Part shown: piece by piece, positions 11,851 through 24,395 of the stretch
Position numbering within the stretch: position 1 is the first letter of the stretch
How the letters are laid out: each line of letters opens with the position of its first letter
Program-made: the position numbers and the translations under genes
NCBI RefSeq assembly: GCF_011386835.1
Contig: NC_088809.1
Coordinates: 6,053,501-6,117,500 of the forward strand
DNA from: Chrysemys picta bellii
Lineage: Eukaryota; Chordata; Testudines; Emydidae
Reading direction: 5' to 3'
DNA: 64,000 nucleotides
The notes under the pieces: generated by a model
Databases searched by the model: none
Told to the model about the DNA's origin: nothing
Seen by the model: only the letters and a program-made list of their open reading frames with translations

Positions 11851-13470
11851 TCTTTATACCAGGTCTCTCTGAATGGTTTGATGCTTGTCAGTCAAGTGCT
11901 TTTTCTACTGACTCTCTCCTTCTGCCTACTCACTATCCTGGTTAGATCCTTACCTAATTATACGTTTCTTCTATGTACACAATTCAAATATCTTAACTTA
12001 TATGTTTACATGAGGAATAAAAGAAGATAAGACAGACTGAATTGGGACATACAATACTTTCATATGATGCAGGCTACTGAAAAGATTAAATTTCACAAGT
12101 AGGTACAAAAAATAAATCCCAAAACAATGCTTCATTGATTCCTCACAAATAATATTTCAAACTCTTACACAAGGTATATTTTTGGTTGTACAAAACTGAA
12201 ATGCTACACAATTTATGGGGGTTTGAATATATATTTTCTCTCAAGAATGCACACCAGAATACTAGTTCTGAAGAAGTCACAGAAACTATTAAATGGAGGA
12301 CACAAACCCTCAATGAAAACCTATAATTTTTGAATTAAGTTTACATGTCAGTGGATCTTCTGATCTTGGTCTGTATGGTTTTTCTAATCTGGGTTTCTAG
12401 TCTTACTTCCCATGGGTATTGTACACTGATTTTTTTCTAGGTTGGAATTACTCAACTTGAAGTGTGATTGAGGGCACATTAGTTACAGGAAACATAATGG
12501 GAAGTAGAGCGTTTATGCATATTCCAGACATATGCAGGGTTCAGAGCATCATTTCTGATCATGAGAAGAACAGGGCAATCAGTCAACAAGAAACTGGCCC
12601 AATCCAATCACTGCCTTGACCAGTACTGATTTGTTACAAGTTTTGTCTTCTGCTAAAGGGGTAAAGACAGTTGTCATCAACCTGCATATCAAGTGATTAA
12701 AAAACAGTTAATGATGGTCCTGCAATGTCATCAGTAATATACTGAGATGATCAACAGATATATTTAGAAAACTATTGTAGACGCATCAAAATAATCTACA
12801 TTATTTATCTGCAAATGAGCTGTTGGAGAGAATGAAATGGTGAGCTCTCTTTTCAGAACGTTATTTCCCCCCAGTGATTTCATAGCTATGGCGTTATTCC
12901 TCAGAGTGGACTCCTAGGATGCAGAGTCTTGTCTAGGTTGCAGTCTCAACAGTGTCCAGCACAAATAAGAAGTGCTTGTCACCAGTGCTGCAGTCACATA
13001 AACAAGCAGCAGCTGGATGAGAAAAGGAGGGCATGTCAGCTCAGAGCGGCAGAAAAGGTTTTTCACGGCAGCTATTTGCAACCCTCCAAGGAGCTACAGA
13101 GGCTGCCCATTAAAACCCTGTTAAAACACTTCTGATGTTGTCAGCAGTGGAGAGCTGAAATAGCACAGTGATCACTGAGATGCTATCTGCCTCAAGCAGT
13201 TCAGTGGTACTGTCAATACTATGAGCAAGAAGGTACAAGATGAGCAACAACCTAATTTCTCCATCAAAATTTCATAAACTCCCTGAGCTGGTAGAAACTA
13301 GAGATGTGGGCAAACACATGACAGCTGATAAGCTGATCATTCGGGAAGGATGACCATTGATCTGGAATCTCATCCAAAACCTTTGAAGTTTTAAGTCAAT
13401 TTACACTCTGAAACCAATGGCGTGTAAGTCCACATCTAAAGGACAGAAAAAGGAATGATAGAAAAGTCCA
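11851..13470. other. AT-rich sequence; possible conserved patch at 12,930-13,230
   Basis: No gene was recognised. The part at about 12,930-13,230 is repeat-free, less AT-rich and has the look of constrained non-coding sequence, but this is only an impression. The 68-codon plus-strand frame at 12929-13135 has no recognisable motif. Confidence 0.35.
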
Positions 13471-13555
13471 TTAATCAAATATCCATAATTATCTTCCCAC
13501 CCTCATACTTACTGTGAAAAGTTTTCTTAAATATATACGAGAAGGAAACCTTGCG

Positions 13556-13690
13556 CAATTGTGTGTCTGTGTATACACACACGCACACCTCAAAACATCT
13601 TAAAGTACTACATTTGATACACACACACACACAAATGTAGATGTATAAATGTGGCATTTATACATATAAATGTAGTATATATGTATTTCT
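13556..13690. repeat. TG/CA and AT microsatellite cluster
   Basis: Imperfect (TG)n, (CA)n and TATA-rich units follow one another, including (AC)n at about 13618-13633 and a small palindrome built on 'aaatgtggcatttatacat'. The frame that reads through it is an artefact. Confidence 0.75.
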
Positions 13691-13721
13691 TCTCACATTT
13701 CTTTGCCCTGAGTTATAAAAG

Positions 13722-13880
13722 GCCTGATTCAGTAGCTATTAAAGCATTTACACATGTAGTCCCATTGGGCTATAGTGTGCGCCTTTTACTCACTATGAGA
13801 GCAACCAAACTGAAATGCACAGGGCTACTCACAAAACAAGGTGTTACTCAGTGTGAATAAAGAAGGAAGAATCTGGTCCA
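13722..13880. repeat. diverged palindromic interspersed repeat
   Basis: It starts 'ggcctgattcagtagctatt' and ends 'gaagaatctggtcc', with 'cacatgtagtcccattggg' and 'actcagtgtgaataaag' between. The pattern is the sauropsid palindromic repeat family also seen at 56,089 and 28,075. Confidence 0.5.
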
Positions 13881-15240
13881 TTTACTTCCATGCTATTATT
13901 TGCATGAATAAGTGCTTCTCCTGATAAGTAATGGCTACAGAAACAGAGCCAACATGAAGAATTATTTATGATACAGCAAGGAATATGTGCTTAACTATGA
14001 ATTTAATGTTTTGGCTATAATTTCATGAGAAAAACAACGGAGTCACCCACCTCTCAGCTTTTCAGCTTTGAAAGAAGACACCCATTGTTAAAGAACGTTG
14101 AAAAATAATTCTGGTAGGAGTGGTTTAGTTATTTATATGTGAACCATGACAAATGTTCTTATGTTCTTAAGAATTCAAATTGTGTGAAACCGAATGCAAA
14201 TTAATCAACAATGTCATTGTTTCCTGGACATTCTCTGCAGGACCTCAATGTAAAAGATAGTGAAACTTCTAGACTCTTTGTCCTAAGCCAATATAATATG
14301 TTTCCTTCCGTTTATGCAGCCTAACGCCCATTGCAGAGAGCCAAAAGATGTGGAGTCCTTGTTGGGGACAAAGCAGAGAACTGTATGGCACCATTTGGAG
14401 TAGAGGGACAGATTAGATGCCCGCTGTTCAATATACAGTGACTATTCCAACCCTCTTATAGTCAGAGTTTTTGTGCACATATACCCAGCATTTGCAAATG
14501 GCCCTTGCATGCAGTCAACATGCTTATATCATTTCATAACAAGTGGAAGATTTCTGCTGAGAACACATTACTGTTTCCCACAGCAACAATGATTTATTTG
14601 GACCAGACTGGCAGTCCCTATGCAGAAAAAAAAAGGGACTACAGACTCAAGCCTACTCACATTATGTGTCTTCCATAGTAAAGTACCTTATTCCTCAGGG
14701 CATTATACATAATAATTTGGTTTTCCTCTGATTCATCCCCCATATTCACAGGCCACAACTTCATTTGTGTACATTTGGGTTCTACTGAGGAACTTTGCTG
14801 GGGAACAATATTTGGTGGTGCAAGTTTGGATGGCGTGATACCACACAAGAGATGCTGGCTTGTGATTGTTTTTGTGGCTGGTGTATAAAATATCTACATT
14901 TTACTTCACCCTATAGCTCTCCCCCTCTCCCCAACTCGACTGGAACATATGACTCAGCGCTCGGAGAAACAGGAGCAGAAAAAGCATCTGTTCAGGACAG
15001 TAATTTCTTTATGAAGTGCAGACCTGGTAACAATGATTTCTTGTGAAATTTAAAAAGCCAAGTGCTAGCCTCAGCAATCCCTTCTAGGTTGAAGTGGCCT
15101 GGTGGGTATATTTTCTCCTTGACGTGCAAAGAGTTATACATGAGACTATACTCTTCAATCTTTCTGCAGGGAATTGGTGTTAGCTTCATTAATTCAGTGC
15201 CACTGAACTCTATGGAACTGGACTAACATCACATTGGACA
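13881..15240. other. AT-rich sequence, no gene recognised
   Basis: No exon or RNA gene was recognised. A 'tgttcttatgttctta' phrase at about 14,153-14,168 resembles a CR1 tail, but no CR1 body precedes it. Confidence 0.5.
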
Positions 15241-15244
15241 GCAA

Positions 15245-15358
15245 TTAGGCCAATCAATGGGAGTTAAGTGCCTAACCTGCTTAGGTGCTTTTGAAAATCC
15301 CACTAGCTGCCTACATGTATCTTTAGGAACCTAAATACTTTTGAAAATCTGGCCTTTA
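15245..15358. repeat. palindromic 'ttttgaaaatc' interspersed repeat
   Basis: The stretch has 'ttaggtgcttttgaaaatcc' and 'aatacttttgaaaatctggc', typical of a short sauropsid palindromic repeat. Relatives lie at 37,747, 42,358, 57,392 and 59,370. Confidence 0.5.
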
Positions 15359-16017
15359 GTCTTTTCTTCCTATGTGAGGAAAAAGCTTAAAACTATTCAA
15401 AACTAGGACACAGAAATCAACACATGATGGTAGATTTATTCACCCTGGTCCCACAAGCCCAGAAATTAAATATCTGCCTTTATCCACCCAGCTTTCTCTG
15501 CCTGTATTGGATAAAGATTATGACACCATACAACTAGAATATAAACAAGATCACAACAATTTTCAGATGAGCATAACTTTTACGGGATCAAATAACCTTA
15601 ACAACCCAGGCAGTCAATAACCAGTGCAAATAAACGGTGGTAAATATAGCTGTGCTAACACTAAAAGCATGTGTGATATTCCTGAGGCAATAAAATCTTC
15701 AGAATAGTTTGACACTTCTGTAATACAATGTATTTTGTTCTGTGGGCAAGGAAATTGCTAAAAGAGCTTAAAGAACGCTCTAGTTAATTATTCAAAATTA
15801 TATAGGCAGATCATCAGCAAACACTAAAAAGGAAACAAAGAAGTTGCAACAAGTAATCTGTCTGTTGATATTAAGACTGTAAAATCACAATTTTTTGGGA
15901 TAAAAAGCAAAGCTCTCTAACAGTAATGGGGGGCCTGGGAACTGTGCCTCTCCATCTTCCCACTCTTTCTACAGCTCTACAACAACATTTACTTTCTTCC
16001 CTTCCTAATTTAACTTT

Positions 16018-16313
16018 GGGCTTGTCTTCACTTACCGGGGGATCGATGCGCAGCGATCGATCCACCGGGGGTCGATTTAGCGGGTCTAGTGAAGACACAC
16101 TAAATCTACCAGCAATCGCTCTCCTGTCGACTCTGGTACTCCACCGGAACGAGAAGCATAAGGTAAGTCAATGGGAGAGTTTCTCCCGTCAACCCAGCAC
16201 GGTGTAGACACCGCAATAAGTCGACCTAAAGGTACATCAACTCCAACTACATTATTCGCGTAGCTGGAGTTGTGTAACTTAGGTCAACTTGGCCCCATAG
16301 TGTAGACCTGCCC
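16018..16313. mobile_element. non-autonomous DNA transposon (GGGCTTGTCTTCAC termini)
   Basis: The left end GGGCTTGTCTTCACTTACC and the right end, read in reverse complement as GGGCAGGTCTACACTATGG, form imperfect terminal inverted repeats. The interior has palindromic 'gatcgat' and 'gtcgac' phrases and a pair of 'agctggagttg'-type segments. The element is about 296 bp and non-coding. Frames on both strands inside it are artefacts. The target duplication is not clear, so the superfamily (hAT- or Harbinger-like) is left open. Confidence 0.7.
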
Positions 16314-16319
16314 TTTATG

Positions 16320-18585
16320 TTAAGGATACTTTGCAGTTAATGCAGGTTTGTCATACTGTGGAGTGATGGCAGTAAAATTTAATCCAACAGTGTCTAATTA
16401 TTTAGATCCACAACAATAAAAATATGTTTTTCAATATACAAAGCTATCTTCTATTTTTGCAAAATTTTATTTTCACTCTTGAGAGATTTACAACCTTAGC
16501 AGAACTCAAGCACAAGTTATTATTCAAAAGCTTTGCCTTTCTTTTGGGAGTGTCTGTTTATAATTTTTATTTCCCAAAGAAAAACAACCAAATTATTATT
16601 GTTCAAAATTCAAAAAGAACACGCGAAGAGAAATAATTACACTGAGAAGAAATATTTTATGGCTTGAGAATAAACCTCTCACTTCCTTAGCCCTGACAAT
16701 CTTGCTAAGATACTTGGAAGCTAGTTTGCCAAGAAAATATTATATACTGAGAAACGTAATGAATAAAATTGTCATTCTTCCATAGAATTTGCAGGATTTA
16801 TACTTGCCTCGTATTAAAATTACTTTGCAAATGTCATGCAGCCCAGCAAACACATGGGCACATTACTGGGCAGGAGTAAGGAAGGGTTCAAGACACAAAT
16901 AGCTTTCATAACCAATGGCCAACAACAACATATTTTGCTGTTGAAGTGTATATATGATCACAAAAATGAGTAGCACAATATTCTGTTATTGTGCTCTTCA
17001 AGAGAAGGAAGGAGATATAAAATATAAAATGTATATACAAACGGAAGGCATACGGAAACTAAAACAAAATGTCAATATGTAACACCCTAACAAAACAGAC
17101 ATTTAGTTTTGGGAAGCAAATTAAGTGAATTAAAATGCATTCATAATAAAATATTCTGCAAATCAAATCTATGTTCTTAGATAGGTTACCTATTTTAAGC
17201 AAAAGATGTACTCTCTCTTTAGTTTGTGCTTCAAGCTTTTGTTCTATGAGAAGTCAAGTAATTAAACTTGCCAGGGGAAGAAATTTTCCTCTTCAATACC
17301 TTTACATTTGTGTAAAGCAAAATTATACAAAATGCTGATGTAAGCCCCACAGGGAAAATACTTCTGTTGTAAAGCAAACACTTGTCTATACCACCTTAAA
17401 TCCATTTATATGCCTTGTTCTGTGCTCAAAATCTGGACACTCCCATGATGCACTTGGGTAGAGTGTCTGCCTGCTGGGATGAAGTTTATTCACAGGAAAT
17501 ATGAAGGGAAAATTCACGCTCTGCTGCTTAATCAGAACTGACATGGCATCTCCAGAGAGAGAGAAACTTAGGATGTCAGGCAGGTTAGCATAGGGCAAGC
17601 AGACGGTCAATAAAATATTCAATAAAGTCCTCTGATATCATAGACCTAATACTGTGGAAAAAGACAGAATTCCTCTTTTGATAAAAAAAAAAAAAGTTTA
17701 AAATGGGTTGTTAAAATGTATATACAACGTTAACCTGCTAAAATTTGAAGACAATTGTGACTGGTTTTTAAACATTTTATAAAAAGCAAAAACAAATGCA
17801 AACTGATAAAACACAAGATGTGCTCATGTTGACACATAAGGGAGACTGATTATTCAGAACAAGCAAAATGTTATGTATCTTCTCTAGAATAATTACATTG
17901 TTTTGTTGTCTACTAAACCTCATACGACTGTTTCTTACGTGGCACTAATTATCAGTAAACAAGCATATGTTTAAACAAAATATCCACTGAGTGTATTCAA
18001 ATATATGCTGCTTAGTCCAAAAGACACAAAACCCACCCAATATGTAATGTATTTTCATCTGTATGACTTAAGCGAATACCATAGACATCCTAGTATTAGA
18101 AATGTATATTGATTAGTTTTCCGCATAGAAATACCGAGGGTGCTACCCTTTCACAACACTAAAAATGCAATCCGCTGCTCATATTTTTTGACAAAATTCA
18201 TACTAGCACAACTGTATTTTTTACTATCTGATCCAATGTTTCATGACACTTGTTTCAAATCTTGATGTCAATGACTTCTTAAATATTTCCCCACCTGAAC
18301 AGATTTAAGAGAGTTTGGTAAGAAAACCCAGAGGGATAAAGAAAGCAATAGGGCCCATATGCAAAGAGCCCCTGAAATCATTCTGGTGAAGCTGGATCTG
18401 AGTTTACATAAAGGGAAAATTAAATCAAGCAGTGGAGTGGATTAGGAAGAACTATACCAGGAGATGTGTAACGTTAATCATGTTTAGTTAGGGGCAGTGC
18501 TTATCTATTCAAGCTTGCCTTGGAGATCCTTCTTACTTACTGCAAGTTTATCTATATAGGCCTAATTGGTTTCAATAACATGCGG
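16320..18585. other. AT-rich sequence, no gene recognised
   Basis: No exon, RNA gene or confident repeat was recognised. A 13-base A run lies at about 17,683-17,695. Confidence 0.5.
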
Positions 18586-18588
18586 GGA

Positions 18589-18610
18589 CACACACACACA
18601 CACACACACA
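18589..18610. repeat. (CA)n microsatellite
   Basis: Eleven CA units without interruption. Confidence 0.95.
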
Positions 18611-18654
18611 ACAATGATGAGATGGTACAGAAAACCCGAGGATAGATAATAACA

Positions 18655-18875
18655 TTTAGTACTTTCACATTATCAAACTGGTATGGAAATAGTAATTCAT
18701 CCTCATGACACCACTGTGATGCAGGTAAGTGTTACAGATAGGAAAAAGGACCGATTCAGAGTAAGTCACTTATAAAGACCAGACCACAAGTCAGTAGCAG
18801 AGTCATGTTTAGAACTCTAGGATACCTGCTGCCCAGCCCTGTGCTCAGACCACTAGACCAGACAGACAGACAAGC
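18655..18875 (+). mobile_element. MIR-like SINE fragment
   Basis: It contains 'catcctcatgacaccactgt', 'gatgcaggtaagtgttacag', 'cagtagcagagtcatgttt' and 'cagaccactagacca'. The order is that of the MIR body (accounting segments ending in the 'ccactagacca' phrase). It is diverged and non-coding. Confidence 0.5.
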
Positions 18876-19649
18876 CACTAATCTCTTAGTAAGACAAAGG
18901 CGCACAAAACTCCTACAGAGTAGCATAGTCATAAATGCAAAATTTCATTTTCAGAAAAAAAAATTCTTATAGCAGGTGTATTCCCTCAAAGGGAATGAAT
19001 CCAGGCGCTGAGTGACGAGCTACAAGGGTGCATGGAATTGTCTTCACCGTGTGACCCCCACACAGTCCACAGAGCTGCACCACAGCCACTTCGTTGGCAA
19101 GTGTTCCATCTTACAGGCTCTGAGGGCAGCCTCCACTTCTCTTTTGCAGTGGTTTGGGGCCACCAAATCTATAAATACAGAGCTCAGGCCTCCCCCCTGA
19201 CTTATCTCCAATGGTCCTTTACCCCACCTCTTGGACTTAAGCCGCACTGCAAGACTTAAATGGTAAGGATGGCTTAGCGTGGACCCTTCACAACTGCATG
19301 AATGTCATAGTATCACCCTTACCATTGTACTTAAAGAGTCTCCATTGTTTATGATCACAGAAAATGTGTTCATTTAACCCAGCTATTCTCTTAGCAGATA
19401 CATACGTGTAGAGATGTATCAAAATAAAGTGGGCCTGTGACCAATCTATAACTAGGGAAAGCCAAAAGAGAAACTATACAAAGGAGAACCCATATGGGGA
19501 CTCCAATTCCCCAAGACTCTTTCTCTGAGATCCAATGAGGAGACCAGAAGTGGGAAATGAAAAATGGAGGAGAGTTGGCTGGTGCACAAAGAGTACTTGT
19601 CTCTTCCATCTTGTTTCTCTTTACACGACGGGCTTGGAATTTGGGTAAC

Positions 19650-19898
19650 CTATTTCAACTATCAGAGGGGTAGCCGTGTTAGTCTGAATCTGTAAAAAGC
19701 AACAGAGGGTCCTGTGGCACCTTTGAGACTAACAGAAGTACTGGGAGCATAAGCTTTCGTGGGTAAGAACCTCACTTCTTCAGATGCAAGATGCACTTCT
19801 TCTTGCATCTGAAGAAGTGAGGTTCTTACCCACGAAAGCTTATGCTCCCAGTACTTCTGTTAGTCTCAAAGGTGCCACAGGACCCTCTATTTCAACTA
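19650..19898. mobile_element. head-to-head palindromic Penelope-like insertion with 12-bp target duplication
   Basis: The left arm (19661 to about 19790) is the minus-strand tail of a Penelope-like element. It begins 'atcagaggggtagccgtgtt' and runs into 'gcataagctttcgtgggtaa'. The right arm (about 19801-19888) is the same tail on the plus strand and matches the left arm essentially base for base. A short asymmetric spacer joins them. The whole unit is flanked by the direct repeat ctatttcaacta (19650-19661 and 19887-19898), so it entered as one piece. The right arm stops at 'ccacaggaccctct' and lacks the roughly 40 terminal bases present on the left. A hammerhead-like core is present in both arms. 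There is no coding sequence. Confidence 0.85.
19805..19848 (+). ncRNA. hammerhead-ribozyme-like motif in Penelope-like tail (copy A)
   Basis: The strand reads CTGAAGA (19809-19815), then a stem-II hairpin GTG(A)GGT/ACCCAC with a TCTT loop and one bulged A (19817-19833), then GAAA (19834-19837). After that a minimal stem III AGC/GCT encloses TTAT, with C at 19847 in the cleavage position. This matches the type-I hammerhead core CUGANGA - stem II - GAAA - stem III - UH. A clear stem I is not visible next to the core, although gcat (19805-19808) can pair with atgc (19842-19845) in an alternative fold. The mirror-image copy lies on the minus strand of the left arm. Hammerhead motifs are known in Penelope-like elements, but activity here is unproven. 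Confidence 0.55.
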
Positions 19899-19899
19899 C

Positions 19900-22720
19900 C
19901 CTCTTTGCAGGGTCTTCCTAATGATGAACTGCAGCTCCGATGCGTTTATGCTGCGTTTTTTATGCATCTATGCTGCATACAATTCAAAGTCAATTTACCT
20001 TCAACAACATGAGAAATGTGGGTATTCCTGTAATAATCATACTGATTTTACACAAGGCTTTAACTATATCAAATGAAGATGATGTGGATAACCCGAGAGA
20101 TCATATTAACTTCCTTGTATCTTGAAAAATTAATGGATCAGAGTTCTGTTTTCATCCAGCCCTTCTAATGTGTTTGACCTTTTAGAGATTCTTTTTAACT
20201 GGATTATTTCTCTAACAGATATTCATTTTAGAAAGTTTTATTCTATTTTTTAAAATGTTTAGCTTCATACACAGAAAGTACAGATCTGTTCCTTTAATTG
20301 GTATTGCTTTAATTGAGCTCTGCTGTCCAAACCACACAGTTCTCTGATGAACGAGCAAAAGGGTTAGGATATGAATCTGTCAAGTTTGGAATATTTTTTT
20401 CTATGGAGTTCTGTAAAATGACTGAAGACAATAATGCTTCAGTATTTTCTGAGAATAGCTCATTTGTTCTTTATTTCAGTGTTACAGAAAAGATTATTTG
20501 CGACTATTCACTTCCTTACAAAATATTCAGATTCTTCAATGAAAAGAGTTTCCCACATTATGTAGACACCCACACAGCTACATTTGAAAGTGAATGAAAA
20601 GCTGGGCTTTAAGATGATGACTATGGTAACCTCGCACTGTGCTCCAGCTTTGCTTAGCCACTTTCACTCTGCATCTGTGCTGGGAAAAGTGTGGAGCAGA
20701 TACTAGCTTTGGTTGATTAAACACAAACATGGAAAATGGAAGCAACCATTGGCTGAAACAAATTAGCAAGATTCTGGTGTGTGTTTGAAAACTGTTATAT
20801 TTATGGTTAACTAAAACCCTCATATAATTTTTTGCTTCATAGGAATCCATTATAATGTACAACAGTATAAAACTGGTTATGTGTTGGGGAGTATTTCACC
20901 TCTACTCTAGGTCACCGGTTTGCAGTCAGACCAGTTCAGATCTAACCAGAAGTTGTTACCATCTGGAGAATGTTTAATGATTTACATGAAATCACTTGGT
21001 GGTCTAAGTCCCATTCCTAATCATAAATACCACCATCATAATTGGAACCCTTGTTAGTAGTCTCAGCTTAGACACCAAGGATTCAGTGGGCAGTGGACAT
21101 AAGACTAAGGACGGGTGAACCAAACTATCCAATAAACATGGATTCCAACCTTCAGGTCTTTCAATCTAGCACCAGAAAAGACTTTAAATTACAGAATTTT
21201 AAAAACATACAATCTGCATTATATTGCTGCTTTCTGCAGAGTCAGCTGCTAGGGTATCACACTATAATATAAAGCTCACAATCCACCAGAGGATCCCTAT
21301 TTTTTAGGCCCACATAAGCATGAAGAGTCACAAACCCTGCGTTTCATTTTAGAGGGAGATGGCCAAGTTAGAATACCTCCTACAGTACCAGTCAGAGCAG
21401 CACGCCACAGATGAAGCTGTGCAATGGGGCAGGAGAACTGAAAGTTAAATCTGGTTAAAGGCGAGGGGACCAGCCCTGTTCAACACAGCTATTGATAGAT
21501 GACTGTAAAGGGAGACCTCCACCACTAGAGGAAAAACTGAATACAGAAGCTTATCACATTTGTTAACCCCAATTTACTAAACTTCTTTTATGAACCCCTG
21601 AGAATCAAGTCAGTTTCACAATTACAGTCAAATCCATCCCCCAGGCCAACTGGGTGTATCCCACCAATCCTTGCAATTTCAGGACTTTCCTGTATTCAGT
21701 ATAGTTAACGTACTTTAAAAAGTCACTAGTTTGCTATCTTCTTATCTACAGCAGTAATGAATTTCCCATAATACAGTACGGATGGGCTCATATTGCACCA
21801 TTATCTGATACTACCTTCCCCTTAAGACATAGGACACGGTTGTCAGCTCTTCATTAACTCTTTTGTTTGTAATTTTTCTCCCATTTTCACTTGTTTTCCT
21901 CCTCACACGTCTCTACAGGGTTAATCCAGATGAGGTGTGTAAGGCTTAGGCCAGCAGATCAGTTTTCTCTTCCTCTCATTCCATGTCTCTGAAATGTAAT
22001 TCCTCCCTCTCTTCCCCATCCGAGGAAACAGCAAGCTGTCTTAATAATAGCTACTGCCAGCGCTAAGATTTGAACCATGTTTGTAATGCAGCATGGCCAC
22101 TCAACTTCTTTAAGAGATTGTGAAAGGAGATGTTGCTACAATGAAGAAATTCAGAAAACAAAAAGTTGTTCTGCTTTGAAAGCTGGCTGGAATGGAGAGC
22201 TATCTTCAAAAATAGACAGGAAACAGAAAAGACTAATGTTGGGCAGATGACAGATCCCTGAATTCAGTTAACTGGCCTTCAAGATATGAGTGTTCTATTA
22301 AACATAGAGGCATTATGCTGGTCGTCCTCTTTAAACCCAAGAGTGATTAAAATGCTGGCAGAAAATAAAAACTGGCTATTGAAGGGCCTGCCCTGAGGTC
22401 CTAATTTCAAATCAAATTTTACAGCGCCGCACAGGAACAATGGTAGCCCAGTATTCTAAGTCTTCTTTTTGTCACTTTGTACAAAGAAACCCCCTCAAAC
22501 TCTCTCAAAGAACAATGGCCCCTCTTGATTCACAACTACGCCAAGAATGGGCTCAAACCATACAAAAACACATTTTAAAAATACATTTTACACTGCCCTT
22601 GACATTTGAGATAAATAGAAGCCAATGCATTGAAATTCCAAGTATTTTTTTTTTATATCCATTCACAATGTGAATTTTTATTTCCCCCAGTCTACTTGAT
22701 CTTTGACATTTTGGCCTCTG
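19900..22720. other. AT-rich sequence, no gene recognised
   Basis: No exon, RNA gene or repeat family could be recognised. The open frames at 20313-20597 (plus) and 20578-20862 (minus) have no recognisable domain. Confidence 0.5.
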
Positions 22721-22729
22721 TAAAAGGAG

Positions 22730-22990
22730 GACACAGCAGAGCAGTCAAAGAAATTAATTATGCAGATAATTGCATTTTATTAAAATGATTACTGTAACAG
22801 AGAACACAATAAATGACAGCTGCGCGAACCTGACCCACAGAAGAAAGCAAGAGGACACAAGCAGTTCATTTTTAATTGAAAATCATCAAAGCTATTAACA
22901 TGTAATTATCTGTTATTGATATAGGACACTGGATTAATTAGGATTTTTCTATATCTTCAGGTTTGCTTTCCGTTAAAAACACTTTCCAGA
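22730..22990. promoter_or_regulatory. candidate conserved non-coding element (homeodomain-type motifs)
   Basis: The stretch is repeat-free and dense in TAATTA/ATTAAT-type homeodomain cores, for example within 'gaaattaattatgc', 'catgtaattatctg' and 'ggattaattagg', with a MEIS-like TGACAG next to 'ctgcgcg'. Such clusters are typical of developmental enhancers in gene deserts. This is an inference from motif density in AT-rich DNA, where chance is a serious alternative. Confidence 0.2.
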
Positions 22991-24019
22991 TTTCTACTGA
23001 GCTGCTTCAGACTCCCTTTTTATATAGGGCGAGTTTATTTGAATTTGGCAGCTTGGTTACAGACAGTTGTTTCCTAGTGAACAGAACACAAGACCATATG
23101 TTTCAACGTTTAAGCAATTTAGAATCAGAGGTATAATTCTGAGTGTCCTTAGAAGAAATTGTACGTTAAATACCCAAAGGATCTGAGCGCTACACGAGAT
23201 ACAGCCTTTTTTAGCACTTTTCCCATAGCAACAAAACCACTCTACACTACTTATATCATATACTTGAACCACAAGCATGCTGAGAGCGTTGGTGAGCTGA
23301 CTATAGTTTGCATTCAGCCCCTTCAGGGGCTTGCTGTGTTTCCAACAGGAAGAGATGGATAAGTATACCCTTTTTTCCCCTTGTCTGGAAGTGAATTCAT
23401 CCAGAGTTGTCTTCGAGAGGCATCTACAGTCAAGATTCAGACCTGATTTGATTTGTGGGCATCTAACCTACTTTGTAAACGGGAATATCATCAATGGCTT
23501 CCTTTGAGAACAAAAAACAAGACTAAACATCACCATTTCTTCATCAATTTTGCTGCGCCACAAAGACAAGTTTTAGTTGCATGGGGGACATGAATCTAGC
23601 AAAGGCAAAAAAAGAACGTTTTCCATCACTACAGTGAACACATTTGTATAATCCTGAAAATAAGTAGGCTGTGCTCCTTTCTCGTTTCTTTGTGATGATG
23701 AATAACACCAAAAATGGATTTAAATCAAGACAGAGCCAAGGCAACCCCCCGCTCCCCCAGGGTTTTAGCACAGTGCATGCCCTTGCACCAGTACGGCAGT
23801 ATTATTTTTCCTGACATGAAGTCACACAACCTCCAAATTACTTAAGAACATTTTAAGACTAGTCTTAGAGAAAATTTTTTAAATACTTCACTGAATCAGT
23901 TAGAAAGTATTATCTTCACAGCTTTAATCACAGTAGCTGAAAGAAAACAACACAAAACAAAAAGAAAAATGACTATTTGAAGTTAGCAAAGAGTCCTGTG
24001 ACACCTTATAGACTAACAG

Positions 24020-24078
24020 ACGTATTGGAGCATGAGCTTTCGTGGGTGAATACCCATTTCGTTGGATGCATGTAGTGG
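24020..24078 (-). ncRNA. degenerate hammerhead-like motif in Penelope-like tail (copy B)
   Basis: On the minus strand the motif reads CCAACGA in place of CUGANGA, then the stem ATGGGT/ACCCAC with loop ATTC, then GAAA and a GCTCATGC stem-III-like segment. The changes in the first strand (U to C, G to A) would abolish catalysis. The copy documents the motif in the element that still has coding sequence. Confidence 0.4.
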
Positions 24079-24170
24079 AAATTTCCAGAGGCAGGTCTAA
24101 ATATGCAAGCAAGAGTGAGTCAGGCTAGAGATAACGAGGTTAGTTCAATCAGGGAGGATGAGGCCCTCTT

Positions 24171-24395
24171 CTAGCAGTTGAGGTGTGAACACCAAGGGAG
24201 GAGAAACTGCTTTTGTAGTTGGCTATTTAATTCTGAGCTGATGGTGTCAAATTTGCAGATGAACTCAAGTTCAGCAGTTTCCCTTTGAAGTCTGATCCTG
24301 AAGTTTTTTCGCTGCAGGATGGTTACCTTTAAATCTGCTATTGTGTGTCCAGGGAGATTGAAATGTTCTCCTACAGGTTTTTGTATATTGAACAC
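24171..24395 (-). pseudogene. Penelope-like element, GIY-YIG endonuclease C-terminal remnant
   Basis: On the minus strand an open frame reads through GEHFNLPGHTIADLKVTIL, then RIRLQRETAELEFI, then KFDTISSELN. The spacing of HF..PGH...D, R.RE....E..FI and the closing T......LN fits the C-terminal half of the GIY-YIG-type endonuclease domain of Penelope-like elements, which nicks target DNA for reverse transcription. The GIY-YIG motif itself, the reverse transcriptase and the rest of the ORF are missing. About 70 codons remain open and a stop codon follows near 24,171. The frame continues upstream only into inverted sequence, which is an artefact. It is a dead fragment. Confidence 0.65.

Noticed and set aside
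14150..14170. CR1-like tail 'tgttcttatgttctta'
   Set aside because: No CR1 body precedes it, and the surrounding sequence does not match the family, so it may be coincidence.
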